Shown here: piece after piece, positions 1 to 9,100 of the stretch
Numbering within the stretch: the first letter of the stretch is position 1
Layout of the letters: every line of letters begins with the position of its first letter
Assembly: GCA_947498815.1 (NCBI GenBank)
Contig: CANMLU010000018.1
Coordinates: forward strand, 1 to 64,000
Source of the DNA: an uncultured Aquimarina sp.
GTDB taxonomy: Bacteria; Bacteroidota; Bacteroidia; Flavobacteriales; Flavobacteriaceae
Direction of reading: 5' to 3'
DNA length: 64,000 bases
The notes under the pieces: generated by a model
Seen by the model: the letters and a program-made list of their open reading frames with translations, nothing else
The model's database searches: none
What the model was told of the DNA's origin: nothing
Translations under genes and position numbers: made by a program

Positions 1-30
1 CATTTTTGCATTGATTAAGAATCAAACTTT

Positions 31-225
31 TTACCAAAACCGCTTGGATTTGTCATAGAAATCGAATTGACGGTTTTTGATCTTTAGTAAGCTTATATCG
101 AACTCACGTTCTAATTTCTTATTTTGAAGATATTTCCATAAAAATGCCTCTGCTGGGGTCAGATTTTTTCTTAATTCTTTCCGGTTATTTTTTAGTTCTG
201 GTTTGTTATGTGTTTTTTCTTTCAT
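31..225 (-). pseudogene. DUF559 nuclease-like protein, truncated remnant
   Basis: The 64-residue frame starts at an ATG (225) with a basic N-terminus. The LTPAEAFLWKYLQNKKL segment is typical of the DUF559 family (Vsr/MTE-like restriction-endonuclease fold, about 110-125 residues). The core that should read like IVDFY followed by an IEIDG motif is degenerate (QFDFYDKSKRFW) and the frame stops there, so the half carrying the acidic catalytic residues is missing. An intact relative lies at 5658-6029. Two strong hairpins lie directly upstream. I read this as a decayed copy; a sequencing error or a short expressed peptide cannot be excluded. Confidence 0.5.
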
Positions 226-250
226 TTCTATTACGCAGTCTACCCTTTCC

Positions 251-293
251 GTCCCGTTTTCTAACGGGACACCTTTCCCTATCCAGGGAAAGG
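251..293. repeat. Two adjacent perfect hairpins
   Basis: GTCCCGTT TTCT AACGGGAC (251-270) is a perfect 8-bp stem with a 4-nt loop. It is followed at once by CCTTTCCCT ATCC AGGGAAAGG (272-293), a perfect 9-bp stem with a 4-nt loop. Read on the minus strand, the pair ends in a G-rich GGTGTC stretch that recalls the C/G-run elements at 2188-2253 and 6062-6140. It sits just upstream of the DUF559 remnant. Confidence 0.6.
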
Positions 294-406
294 AACTATA
301 AATGTAGCATTTAATTTTTTACTCAAAACCACCCCTTTTTTATAAAATCAGTATACTATGTAGGGTATTTCTAGGGATTTAAGTACCACCGATATCATTA
401 TTTAAA

Positions 407-414
407 TACTTTTG
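407..414 (+). promoter_or_regulatory. Putative Bacteroidota -7 box (TACTTTTG)
   Basis: Matches TAnnTTTG exactly and lies 22 nt upstream of the ATG at 437. No convincing -33 TTTG box is visible at the usual spacing, so this is a weak call. Confidence 0.35.
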
Positions 415-436
415 ACCTCTCATAAAAGTATTTGCT

Positions 437-2134
437 ATGCATCCAAAATCATATCGAAATCTTGTTTTTATATTCTTTTTTGTCTCATGGTTAGGGTATG
501 GGCAGTCCTTTGTGGTGCCAGATTCTTTGAAAGGCAAAACGTCATTTGAACTGATTAGTTATTTCCAAAAGGCAAAAACAAAACAAGAAAAGGAATTACA
601 CGGGCGTACTTATATAGAAAAAGCAAAAAAGGAAGGAGATACGGCTTCTATTGCAGATGGATTTTCTATGCTTTCTACAATATATAAAGGAAAAAGAATG
701 ATGGATTATACGGATTCTATTATTAGATACACTTCTAATAAACCTGATCCAATAAATCCGGCTCAAGCCTATATCACTAAAGGAGAAAAATATTTTGAAA
801 AAAGAAAATTAAGGCATGCTATTGATTACTTTTTAATAGCAAATGAATACATCCAAAAGTTTCCGAATACTCCTATGACTTTTAGTAATAATCATATGAT
901 TGGTTTGTTAAAGGACAGGATTGGTGCTTCTAGAGAAGCTTTGCAAATACACAAGAAAAATTTAGAATTAGCTAAAAAGAATTATAATGAAAAGATGGGT
1001 TTATCTTTTTCGGTTTCATCTATGCATGCAATAGCTTTCACTTTTAAAAATTTAAAAGCATTTGATTCTGCTATGTATTATAATAAAAAAGGGATGGAAA
1101 TAGCAAAACAAATAAAGAATGAATCATTAATAAATCATCTTTTATTAAATGAAGGCGTAATAAATTATCATATTAAAAAAATTGATGCCTCAAAAGAATC
1201 AATATTGCAAGCCTTAAATCATTTTGAAAGGGAAGATGATAAACCAAATAGGGCAGAGGGGTATTTTTATCTAGCCAAAATATATAAGATTCATGAACAA
1301 GAAAAGATAGCTATTAAATATCTTAAAAAAGTCGATACTACTTTTATAGAAACCCAAGATTTATTACCAGAACTTAGAGAAACATATGAAATTCTCATTA
1401 ATTATTATAAAAAAAATGGAGATAAGAATAGTCAATTACAATACATTACAAAACTGGTTACAGTCGATAGTGTTCTAAATAACAATTATAAATACTTGTC
1501 AAAAAAAATCACAAAGGAGTACGACACACCACGACTCCTCGAAGAAAAACAAAAACTAATTACTGCCTTAGAACAAGAAAACAAGAGTATATCTTCTCAA
1601 AATATCATTATATCCATCTTGCTGGTATTAAGCTTATTTGGGGGTGGGTACTACTATTATCGACAACGTATTTTTAAAAGGAGATTTATAAAACTGCTAG
1701 ATAAAACGACGAACAAAGATCAAGAAAATAAGGATCATAATAATGATCCACCCAGTTCGTCGTCAATCAATAAGGAAGCTGTTAACAATTTGCTAGATCG
1801 ATTGCAACTATTCGAAGAAAAACAAGGGTATTTAAAAACTGGCCTTAATGCCAAAGATCTGGCCAAAAGCTTTGGATCAAATTCAACGTATCTCTCAAAA
1901 GTGGTGAATACCTTTAAAGAAAAGAGTTTCAGTATGTATATTAATGATTTGCGTATCAATTTTGTGATTGATAAACTAAAAGAAGATGCAAAGTTTAGAA
2001 AATATACTGTCAAAGCTATCGCTCAAGAAATTGGTTTTAATAATTCGGAGGCATTTTCAAAAGCATTTTATAAAAACACCGGTATTTATCCCTCGTATTT
2101 TATAAAAGAAATAGAGAAGCAGCGAGTTGATTGA
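437..2134 (+). CDS. TPR-repeat membrane protein with C-terminal AraC-type HTH
   Basis: The 565-residue protein starts with a signal or anchor peptide (residues 1-22). A tetratricopeptide-type helical solenoid follows (about 50-370), then a coiled segment, one transmembrane helix near 388-412 (IIISILLVLSLFGG) and a cytoplasmic AraC-family DNA-binding domain (about 450-565) containing LNAKDLAKSFG and VKAIAQEIGFNNSEAFSKAF. This one-polypeptide architecture is common in Flavobacteriaceae and is thought to couple an extracytoplasmic TPR sensor to transcription; ligand and targets are unknown. The gene stands alone, with a hairpin repeat downstream. Its middle part is noticeably AT-rich. Confidence 0.85.
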   Translation: MHPKSYRNLVFIFFFVSWLGYGQSFVVPDSLKGKTSFELISYFQKAKTKQEKELHGRTYIEKAKKEGDTASIADGFSMLSTIYKGKRMMDYTDSIIRYTSNKPDPINPAQAYITKGEKYFEKRKLRHAIDYFLIANEYIQKFPNTPMTFSNNHMIGLLKDRIGASREALQIHKKNLELAKKNYNEKMGLSFSVSSMHAIAFTFKNLKAFDSAMYYNKKGMEIAKQIKNESLINHLLLNEGVINYHIKKIDASKESILQALNHFEREDDKPNRAEGYFYLAKIYKIHEQEKIAIKYLKKVDTTFIETQDLLPELRETYEILINYYKKNGDKNSQLQYITKLVTVDSVLNNNYKYLSKKITKEYDTPRLLEEKQKLITALEQENKSISSQNIIISILLVLSLFGGGYYYYRQRIFKRRFIKLLDKTTNKDQENKDHNNDPPSSSSINKEAVNNLLDRLQLFEEKQGYLKTGLNAKDLAKSFGSNSTYLSKVVNTFKEKSFSMYINDLRINFVIDKLKEDAKFRKYTVKAIAQEIGFNNSEAFSKAFYKNTGIYPSYFIKEIEKQRVD

Positions 2135-2187
2135 TTTGTTGTACCCCATATATATTATACCAAATGAATAGTATAAAATTGTACTCA

Positions 2188-2253
2188 AACATCCCCCTAA
2201 CCTCCTTCAAAAGGGGAATTAATATCCCCTTGAGGGGATTATAGGGGTGTTTT
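2188..2253. repeat. C/G-run inverted repeat element, copy A
   Basis: Two arms of about 30 nt pair imperfectly. The left arm contains ATCCCCCTAACC and AAAAGGGGAA; the right arm contains ATCCCCTTGAGGGGATTATA and ends AGGGGTGTTT. The right arm is nearly identical to the right arm of the element at 6062-6140. It lies between two convergent genes and could act as a transcription terminator in either direction. Confidence 0.75.
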
Positions 2254-2267
2254 ACCTCTATGAAAAC

Positions 2268-3341
2268 TTAAAACAACCGCAACTGTCCATCTTTATATTG
2301 CTCATGCAAATCACAGTTTAATTGCAATCTCTGTGCTTCAGGAAAATATTTCTTTCTCGCCAAAGCAAAAAGTTGATGGATTTGTTCGGCTATGTTACCA
2401 GACCCTTTCATTCTTCTACCAAATTGGCTATCATTAAGATTGCCTTGGTGGCATTCCATAATTTGATGCAGGATTTTGTCCTTGCGATCTGGTAATGTGT
2501 TTTCTAACCATTGGGTAAATATCTGGCCAATTGCACCATTCAATCTCACGATGGTATAACCTATACTTTTGGCGCCACGCAGCGAAATCTCTTTTGCCAA
2601 TGGCAATATTTCATGGCTATTAATGGAGGGTATAATAGGGGCCATCATTACATTAGTTGGGATTCCGGAGGCATTTAATTTTTCAAGGGTTTCTAACCTC
2701 TTTTTGATACTGGCCGTTCTGGGTTCCAGAATACGACGAGTTTCTTCTTGTAAAGAGGTGATCGACAAGAAAACCGAAACCAGATTATCTTTTGCAAGTT
2801 CGGTAAGGAGATCCAGATCTCGTTGTATTAAGGCATTTTTGGTAATTATACCTACTGGGTGTTTGTATTTTAAAAATACTTCGAGAAGCTTTCTGGTAAT
2901 TTTCAGTTTTTTCTCAATAGGTTGATAGCAATCGGTATTTCCCGAAAGGGAGATTGGGTAAGCCTTCCAGCTTTTGCTTCGCAATTTCTTTTCTAATAAT
3001 TCTGGAGCGTTTTTTTTAACCAAAATTTTACTTTCAAAATCCAATCCGGCACCATATCCCCAATATTCATGAGAATTTCGGGCATAGCAATAAACACAAC
3101 CATGTTCGCATCCCTGATAAGGATTTAACGAGTATAACATCCCGACATCCGGACTGGTCACTTTGTTGACAATTGTTTTCGGAAACGTTTCGATAAAAGT
3201 GGTTTGGGGCCTGTCGATTTGCTCTCCTTCTTTTTGGCAATAATTTAAGAAATCATCTCGCATCTCATAGCGATTTTTCGAGAATCTATTATGCACTTTT
3301 TCTTGTGCGCCCCTGCCTTTTATGTGGTTTTCTGGTTTCAT
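2268..3341 (-). CDS. PA0069-family radical SAM protein
   Basis: The protein has 357 residues when started at the ATG at 3341 (MKPENHIKGRGAQ). The frame stays open to 3575, but that extension is low-complexity and would run into the divergent TIR gene, so I reject it. The radical SAM cluster motif CEHGCVYC gives Cys78, Cys82 and Cys85, which would bind a [4Fe-4S] cluster and S-adenosylmethionine. NPYQGCEHGC and LSGNTDCYQPIE are characteristic of the PA0069/SplB-like family. The C-terminus (CDLHEQYKDGQLRLF) is typical of bacterial members. The substrate is unknown; the family resembles spore photoproduct lyase, but a repair role is unproven. A 155-bp divergent region with direct repeats separates it from the TIR gene. 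Confidence 0.85.
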   Translation of the reverse strand: MKPENHIKGRGAQEKVHNRFSKNRYEMRDDFLNYCQKEGEQIDRPQTTFIETFPKTIVNKVTSPDVGMLYSLNPYQGCEHGCVYCYARNSHEYWGYGAGLDFESKILVKKNAPELLEKKLRSKSWKAYPISLSGNTDCYQPIEKKLKITRKLLEVFLKYKHPVGIITKNALIQRDLDLLTELAKDNLVSVFLSITSLQEETRRILEPRTASIKKRLETLEKLNASGIPTNVMMAPIIPSINSHEILPLAKEISLRGAKSIGYTIVRLNGAIGQIFTQWLENTLPDRKDKILHQIMECHQGNLNDSQFGRRMKGSGNIAEQIHQLFALARKKYFPEAQRLQLNCDLHEQYKDGQLRLF

Positions 3342-3380
3342 GAGTACGGTTTTATTACGGTTTAAAAGTAAAACTTTTGT

Positions 3381-3413
3381 TGGAATATTTCCTATTAAAA
3401 ATGGAATATTTCC
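3381..3413. promoter_or_regulatory. Candidate operator: two direct copies of TGGAATATTTCC
   Basis: Identical 12-mers start at 3381 and 3402, a 21-bp spacing (two helical turns). Each contains the dyad GGAA-TAT-TTCC. The second copy lies just upstream of the TAnnTTTG box at 3426-3433, in the divergent region between the radical SAM and TIR genes. The arrangement suggests cooperative repressor binding; the regulator is unknown. Confidence 0.5.
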
Positions 3414-3425
3414 AAATAAAGAAAG

Positions 3426-3433
3426 TAATTTTG
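3426..3433 (+). promoter_or_regulatory. Putative -7 box (TAATTTTG) for the TIR gene
   Basis: Exact TAnnTTTG match, 63 nt upstream of the ATG at 3497. The second TGGAATATTTCC copy occupies the -20 to -33 region instead of a clear TTTG box. Confidence 0.4.
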
Positions 3434-3496
3434 TATAAGAAGATATTCGAGGTAAAAATCGAATAGGTTTTAGGTTAAAAAAGAAAATTGTCAGTG

Positions 3497-4474
3497 ATGA
3501 AGAATAATAGCTATGAGTATGATGTTGCGCTCTCGTTTGCGGGAGAGAATCGGGCATATGTAGAGGAAGTTGCAAATAGCCTGAAAACTAAAGGAGTCAA
3601 GGTGTTCTATGATATGTTTGAAGAAGCAAATCTATGGGGTAAAAACCTATATGAATATTTATCAGAGATTTACCAAAACAAAGCCAGGTATACAGTGATG
3701 TTTATATCGGGGTTTTATAATCAGAAATTATGGACCAATCATGAGAGAGTTTCGATGCAAGCACGAGCATTTCAAGAGAGTCGAGAGTATATATTGCCAG
3801 TAAGGTTTGATAATACAGAAATCCCAGGGATTCTTAAAACCGTGGGCTATATCAACCTTAAGGATAGGTCTCCGGAAGAATTAGCCATTTTGATCGAAAA
3901 AAAATTAAAAAAGGATCAAACATCTTTAAGAAAGCAGTGGTCGAAACTCTCTACCATGATTAGCACCAAGCCTTTTATTTTTTCGATCAAAATTATAGAT
4001 CAAAACAGAAAAGAGGTAAAGAATGCAAAGGTTGTTCTGGTGGCTGCCAACTCCACCTATCTCGAAGGGCATTCTGATGAGAAAGGTCTGGCTCATTTCA
4101 TTATTAGAACAAAAAAAATCTATACCGTATTAATTGCACACCCAGAATACCCGGCAGTATTGTTTAGAAATGTGAATCCCAAAGAAGATATTGAAGTGGT
4201 TATTGAAAAAAACAAAAACTCGGGGTCTTCAATACTTAATAAGACCGGCGAATTACCTGGGATAACAGGCAAAATTGAACCAATAACAAAGCCAGATAAG
4301 GGTTTTGCGCTATATGCAGATAATATTGCAATTGAAGGAGGTGATTATCAACCTTGTGGTTTTGAGTTAAATAAATCTATAAACTTAGAGGATAATGGTG
4401 GAAATATTTTACATTTAACTTTTAGATTCTTTCAAGGAAGAATTGCATTAGTAGATTATAGTAAACACAAATAA
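3497..4474 (+). CDS. TIR-domain protein with C-terminal Ig/carboxypeptidase-regulatory-like domain
   Basis: The protein has 325 residues from the ATG at 3497 (MKNNSYEYDVALSFAGENR); an in-frame TTG lies 9 nt upstream. Residues 5-140 form a bacterial TIR domain, with the DVALSFAGE first strand, NLWGKNLYEYLSEIY carrying acidic candidates for the NADase glutamate, and LWTNHERVSMQARAF. Residues about 155-235 resemble a transthyretin/carboxypeptidase-regulatory fold (FSIKIIDQNRKEVKNAKVVL, GLAHFII). The last 80 residues are unassigned. There is no signal peptide, so it should be cytoplasmic. Many bacterial TIR proteins are NAD+-consuming antiphage effectors, but no known partner (Thoeris, CBASS or short Argonaute) is adjacent. 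It lies 17 bp upstream of the asparaginase gene. Confidence 0.8.
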   Translation: MKNNSYEYDVALSFAGENRAYVEEVANSLKTKGVKVFYDMFEEANLWGKNLYEYLSEIYQNKARYTVMFISGFYNQKLWTNHERVSMQARAFQESREYILPVRFDNTEIPGILKTVGYINLKDRSPEELAILIEKKLKKDQTSLRKQWSKLSTMISTKPFIFSIKIIDQNRKEVKNAKVVLVAANSTYLEGHSDEKGLAHFIIRTKKIYTVLIAHPEYPAVLFRNVNPKEDIEVVIEKNKNSGSSILNKTGELPGITGKIEPITKPDKGFALYADNIAIEGGDYQPCGFELNKSINLEDNGGNILHLTFRFFQGRIALVDYSKHK

Positions 4475-4491
4475 ATCTAAACGAACTCATC

Positions 4492-5562
4492 ATGAAAAAG
4501 GTACTTATCTTTTTAAGTTTCATCTTGTTTTTTGCCTGCAAAGAGCAGCCAAAAGAAACAGCAGAAACACCAATAACAGACTCCACACCAGAAGAGGTTC
4601 AATCATCAGTAAACACATTTGGAATTGTAATCCACGGTGGTGCAGGTACTATTCTTAAGAAGAATATGACAGCAGAAAAGGAAGCAGCTTACAAAGCCAA
4701 ACTAGAACAAGCAATCAAAGTAGGCCATACCATTCTCAAAAATGGAGGGACCAGTCTTGAAGCTGTCGAAAAAACGATAAACGTTCTTGAGGATTCTCCA
4801 CTTTTTAATGCGGGTAAAGGAGCTGTTTTTAATAGTGAAGGAGTGAATGAACTGGATGCTTCTATTATGGATGGAAGCAACTTAAATGCCGGAGCGGTAG
4901 CAGGTGTAAAAACAGTAAAAAATCCAATAAATCTGGCAAAAGAGGTAATGCTTAATTCTCCTCATGTATTGCTTTCGGGAACAGGAGCGGAGATATTTGC
5001 TAAAGAGAGAAAGATAGAACTGGTTGATCCTGCGTATTTTTTTACCGAAGATCGTATGAAATCTCTGGAACGAGTAAAAGAAAAAATAAAAGAAAAAGAA
5101 GCAAATAAAACTACAGCTTTTTATGATCCCGTGATTAAGGATTCCAAGTTTGGTACAGTAGGTTGTGCAGCCTTGGATAAAAATGGAAATTTGGCTGCAG
5201 GTACGTCCACTGGAGGAATGACCAATAAAAAATGGAATCGCATCGGGGATTCACCAATTATAGGCGCCGGTACCTATGCCAATAATGCCACATGTGCAGT
5301 ATCTAGCACAGGGTGGGGAGAGTATTTTATACGAGGAATGGTAGCGTACGATATTTCGGCAATGATGGAGTATAAAGGTATTTCACTGCAAGAAGCATCT
5401 CAAGAAGTAATCCAGGAAAAACTTACGGATCTTGGTGGTACAGGTGGTATTGTTGCCATCGACAATAAAGGGAATGTATCTATGGAGTTTAATACCGCAG
5501 GAATGTATCGTGCAACTATGAACGCAGAAGGAGAACTTAGTATCGGGATTTATAAAGAATAA
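4492..5562 (+). CDS. Isoaspartyl peptidase/L-asparaginase (Ntn hydrolase), lipoprotein
   Basis: This 356-residue plant-type asparaginase family member is preceded by an SPII signal (ILFFACKEQ, lipid-modified Cys17), so it acts in the periplasm or at a membrane surface. GIVIHGGAGTI opens the alpha subunit and FNAGKGAVFN follows. The autocleavage site is Gly221-Thr222 (KFGTVGCAALD); Thr222 becomes the N-terminal nucleophile of the beta subunit. GTSTGGMTNKKWNRIGDSP contains the substrate-binding residues. Expected activity is hydrolysis of beta-aspartyl dipeptides and L-asparagine. A strong intrinsic terminator follows at 5591. The 17-bp gap after the TIR gene allows cotranscription, but a shared function is not evident. 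Confidence 0.9.
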   Translation: MKKVLIFLSFILFFACKEQPKETAETPITDSTPEEVQSSVNTFGIVIHGGAGTILKKNMTAEKEAAYKAKLEQAIKVGHTILKNGGTSLEAVEKTINVLEDSPLFNAGKGAVFNSEGVNELDASIMDGSNLNAGAVAGVKTVKNPINLAKEVMLNSPHVLLSGTGAEIFAKERKIELVDPAYFFTEDRMKSLERVKEKIKEKEANKTTAFYDPVIKDSKFGTVGCAALDKNGNLAAGTSTGGMTNKKWNRIGDSPIIGAGTYANNATCAVSSTGWGEYFIRGMVAYDISAMMEYKGISLQEASQEVIQEKLTDLGGTGGIVAIDNKGNVSMEFNTAGMYRATMNAEGELSIGIYKE

Positions 5563-5590
5563 GCATCCCCAAAAGGATTTTATAGAACGA

Positions 5591-5613
5591 CCCTCCAATT
5601 GGAGGGTTTTTTT
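5591..5613 (+). terminator. Rho-independent terminator after the asparaginase gene
   Basis: CCCTCCAATTGGAGGG is a perfect 8-bp self-complementary stem with no unpaired loop in the fully paired form. It is followed by a run of seven T. Confidence 0.85.
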
Positions 5614-5657
5614 ATGATAAAATATATTACATTTATAAAGTCAATTAAATACAAATT

Positions 5658-6029
5658 TTGATAAAACCAGGAAATAAAATCATTCCATATAATCCAGAAC
5701 TAAAAGAGAAGGCTAGATTTTTACGAAAAAACAGTACACTTTCAGAAGTCTTGTTGTGGCAAAGTATCAAGAACAAATCTTTGGGCGGTCAATTTCATAG
5801 ACAAGTACCAATGTTAAGTTATATTGTTGATTTCTATTGTCATGAAATTGGTTTGGCGATAGAAATCGATGGTAATAGTCATGAAGATAAGTTTCTCTAT
5901 GATGCAAAAAGACAAGGTGATTTGGAGAAATATGGAGTTAATTTTATTAGATTTACTAATGAGGAAGTAAAACAGAATATTTTAGATGTTTTGCAGGCCT
6001 TAGAACAAAAAATTGAAGAGTTAAAATAA
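5658..6029 (+). CDS. DUF559 domain-containing protein (intact)
   Basis: The 123-residue protein has no upstream ATG in frame, so TTG at 5658 is the likely start. It has the complete DUF559 core: STLSEVLLWQSIKNKSL, FHRQVPMLSYIVDFYCHEIGLAIEIDGNSHED with the D...E-x-D-G catalytic pattern, and a YGVNFIRFTNEEV C-terminal strand. The fold is PD-(D/E)XK-like, related to Vsr and MTE nucleases; no specific activity is established for such small stand-alone members. A 79-bp inverted repeat element begins 33 bp after the stop. A truncated relative with hairpins beside it lies at 31-225. Possible role in movement or cleavage of the repeats is my inference only. Confidence 0.85.
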   Translation: MIKPGNKIIPYNPELKEKARFLRKNSTLSEVLLWQSIKNKSLGGQFHRQVPMLSYIVDFYCHEIGLAIEIDGNSHEDKFLYDAKRQGDLEKYGVNFIRFTNEEVKQNILDVLQALEQKIEELK

Positions 6030-6061
6030 ATACTCTTTCTTATAGATAATCATTAACTGTT

Positions 6062-6140
6062 ACACCCCTATAATCCCCTCAAGGGGATAATTCAATTTTG
6101 TTTTTACCGCAATATCCCCTTGGGGGGATTATAGGGGTGT
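6062..6140. repeat. C/G-run inverted repeat element, copy B
   Basis: Terminal arms of 28 nt (6062-6089 and 6113-6140) match at 27 of 28 positions when one is reverse-complemented. They start ACACCCCTATAATCCCC and end with the GGGGTGT complement. The central 23 nt are A/T-rich. It shares its right arm with copy A at 2188-2253. It lies between the DUF559 gene and the alpha-2-macroglobulin gene. Confidence 0.85.
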
Positions 6141-6168
6141 TATGAGTAAATAATAAAACCAAACCGGC

Positions 6169-9100
6169 ATGCAATTAAAAAAACTATTCTGTCTATTCCT
6201 TGTTATAGTATTCATATTTTCATGTAAAAAAAAGGATGATGCATCCATTGCACAAGAAAACGCTTCAGAACTTCATAAGTATCAAGATTACATATCCGAT
6301 GTTTCTTCTGGAGTAATTTCAGTTTTAGACAATGTTTATGTAGTGCTGCAAACCCCTGTTGCAGGTTGGAACGATAACCAAGAACTACCCAAAGACTTAC
6401 TCAAAGTATCGCCAAGAGTTAAAGGAAAAGTAATCGCAATAAACAATCGTACTATTTCATTTCAGCCCGACGAGGGATTCAAAGAAGATACGCAGTATAC
6501 ATTTACTCTTGATCTTGAGGACCTTGTTGAAGAAATGAAAGACGATTTGGATGAAGAATTTGTTTTTGGTGTTAAAACTTTAAAACAACAATTCTCGGTA
6601 CTTACCGATAACCTTCAGTCCTATAATAAAAACTGGCAATACATTGATGGAACGCTAACATCTAGTGATCAGTTAAAATTTGACATTGCAAAGAAATTAA
6701 TTACAGCTTCTCAAAAAGGAAAAAAAATTGCTGTAAAATTTAGTGAATCCACGGATAAAAGCCGCCAATTTAGTTTTCGCATAGACAGCATACAGCGTTT
6801 TGATGAAGACTCTGAAATTGAGATCAAATGGTCTGGTAAATCATTTGATATTGATACCGAAGGTGAAGATGTCTTATCTATTCCTGGGAAGAATAACTTC
6901 TCTGTAATCAGTGTTTCGGTTGCCAATCTGGACAACCAATATGTAGAGATTAACTTTTCTGACCCCTTAAAAAAGAATCAAAACTTTAATGGATTGGTTA
7001 CGATTGCCAATACTAGTGATTTAAAATATACCGTAAACGGAAATGTGCTTAAAGTATATCCCAAAAAAGAACTTAAAGGTACCCTCGAAATTGCAGTTTT
7101 TGAAGGAATTCAAAGCACCGACAACTATAAGCTAAAAAATACCTATACCGAGAATGTTTCTTTTCAGCAGCCAAAACCAGAAGTTCGTTTGTTGCAAAGT
7201 GGTGTTATTTTACCAACATCAGATAACTTGAAGTTCAATTTTGAGGCTATTAATCTTCGTGCAGTAGAGGTGCAAGTTATTAAAGTTTTCGAAAATAATG
7301 TATTGCAGTTTTTGCAGAATAATAATTTGGATGGTTCTGGTAATTTAAGAACTGTGGCAAGACCTGTAGCCAAAAAACTCATTAATCTTCAGGAAAACAC
7401 ATCTTTAAATTTAAGTAAATGGAATGCTTTTGCTATTGATCTAAAAGAATTAATCTCACCAGATCCTGGAGCAATTTATCGAGTAGAATTGAATTATCGT
7501 AAATCATATTCTTTATATAAATGTGAGGGCGAAACTACCGAGGATACTCCTATTAATGAACTGGCAGAAAGTTATGATGATGAAGAAGAATCTAGTTTTT
7601 GGGATAGTTCACAGTACTATTATGAAGATTATTATGGGTACAGATGGCAAGAAAGGGACAACCCATGCAGTAACTCATATTTTAGGGATCGAAAAGTAAG
7701 TGCTAATATTCTTGCTTCTAATCTTGGAGTTTTGATTAAAAAAGGACTCAATCATTCCTATATGGTTACCGTAAATGATATCATCACTACTAGTCCTATT
7801 CCTAATGCCAAAGTTACATTCTATAATTACCAACAACAAGAAATGGGTGTGGCAACTACCGATGCCGAAGGATTGACAGGATTTGATGCCGATCGACCTG
7901 CATTTTTTGCTATCGCAGAATCGGGAAAGCAACAAACCTATGTGAAGTTGAATGACGGAAATGCATTATCTGTAAGTAAATTTGATGTTTCTGGAGTTCG
8001 TTTGCAAAAAGGGATTAAAGGGTTTATTTATGGAGAGCGCGGAGTTTGGAGACCCGGCGATACTTTGTTTTTATCTTTTATGCTTAATGATAATGCCAAT
8101 AAATTACCAAAAGGACATCCCGTAAAGTTCGAATTGAGAGATCCTTACGGAAAAGTGACACATCAAGAAACCAAAACACAAGGTGTAAACAATTTCTACA
8201 AATTTGTCATCAATACTTCAGACGAAGCACCCACCGGAAACTGGCTTGCAAAAGTAATTGTTGGTGGAGCGAGCTTTAGTAAAACACTTAAAATTGAGAC
8301 GATAAAACCAAATCGTCTTAAGATTAAAACTACTTTCGAAGATGAGGTATTGGGAACAGAAAAAAACAGTAAAGGTAATCTTGAGGTGTTGTGGTTGCAT
8401 GGTGCAGTGGCCAAAAACTTAAAAGCTGATATTAATGTTAGATTCAATCCAACCCAAACCAGTTTCAAAACATTTCCTGGCTATATTTTTGATGATCCTT
8501 CTCGAAAGTTTAGAACCGAAGAGCAAGAAGTTTTTCAGGGTAAAATATCTTCCGAAGGGAAAGCAAGTTTTAGCTTAAAACCCAAACTAGAAAACAAAGC
8601 AGCCGGAATGCTGAAGGCTTCATTTATTACAAAAGTGTATGAAAATGGAGGTGATTTCAGTACCGACGTGATCAGCAAAGATTTCTCTCCTTATAATACC
8701 TATGTCGGAATAGGAGTTCCAAAAGGTGATAAAGCCCGTGGTATGTTACTTACCGATACCAAGCATAATTTTGACGTGGTTTCGGTAGACCAAAAAGGAA
8801 ACCCTAAAGCTGTAAAAGACCTCGAGGTATATGTCTATAAAGTAAATTGGAGATGGTGGTGGGACACATCCGAGGATAATTTATCAAACTATAATCGGGG
8901 TTCGTATCGACAAGAAGTGTATAAGACCAAAGTAACTACAAATGCCAATGGTAAAGCAAGTTTTAATTTTGAACTTAAATACCCAGAATGGGGAAGATTT
9001 TTGGTAAGAGTAGTAGATCCAAATGGGGGACATGCTACCGGAAAAGCTATTTATATCGATTGGCCAGGATGGGCAGGTAGATCCCGTAAAAACGACCCAT

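Noticed and set aside
3342-3575. N-terminal extension of the radical SAM gene to 3575
   Set aside because: The extra 78 residues are low-complexity, cover the divergent promoter and overlap the TIR gene. Family proteins start at MKPENHIKGRGAQ.
4477-4491. Recurring phrase GAACTCAT before several genes as a regulatory motif
   Set aside because: It occurs at 4483, 35380 and 57711 in unrelated contexts and is short enough to be chance.
3497-5562. TIR plus asparaginase as a two-gene defence system
   Set aside because: The genes are close (17 bp), but the asparaginase is a lipoprotein outside the cytoplasm while the TIR protein is cytoplasmic. No shared system of this type is known to me.
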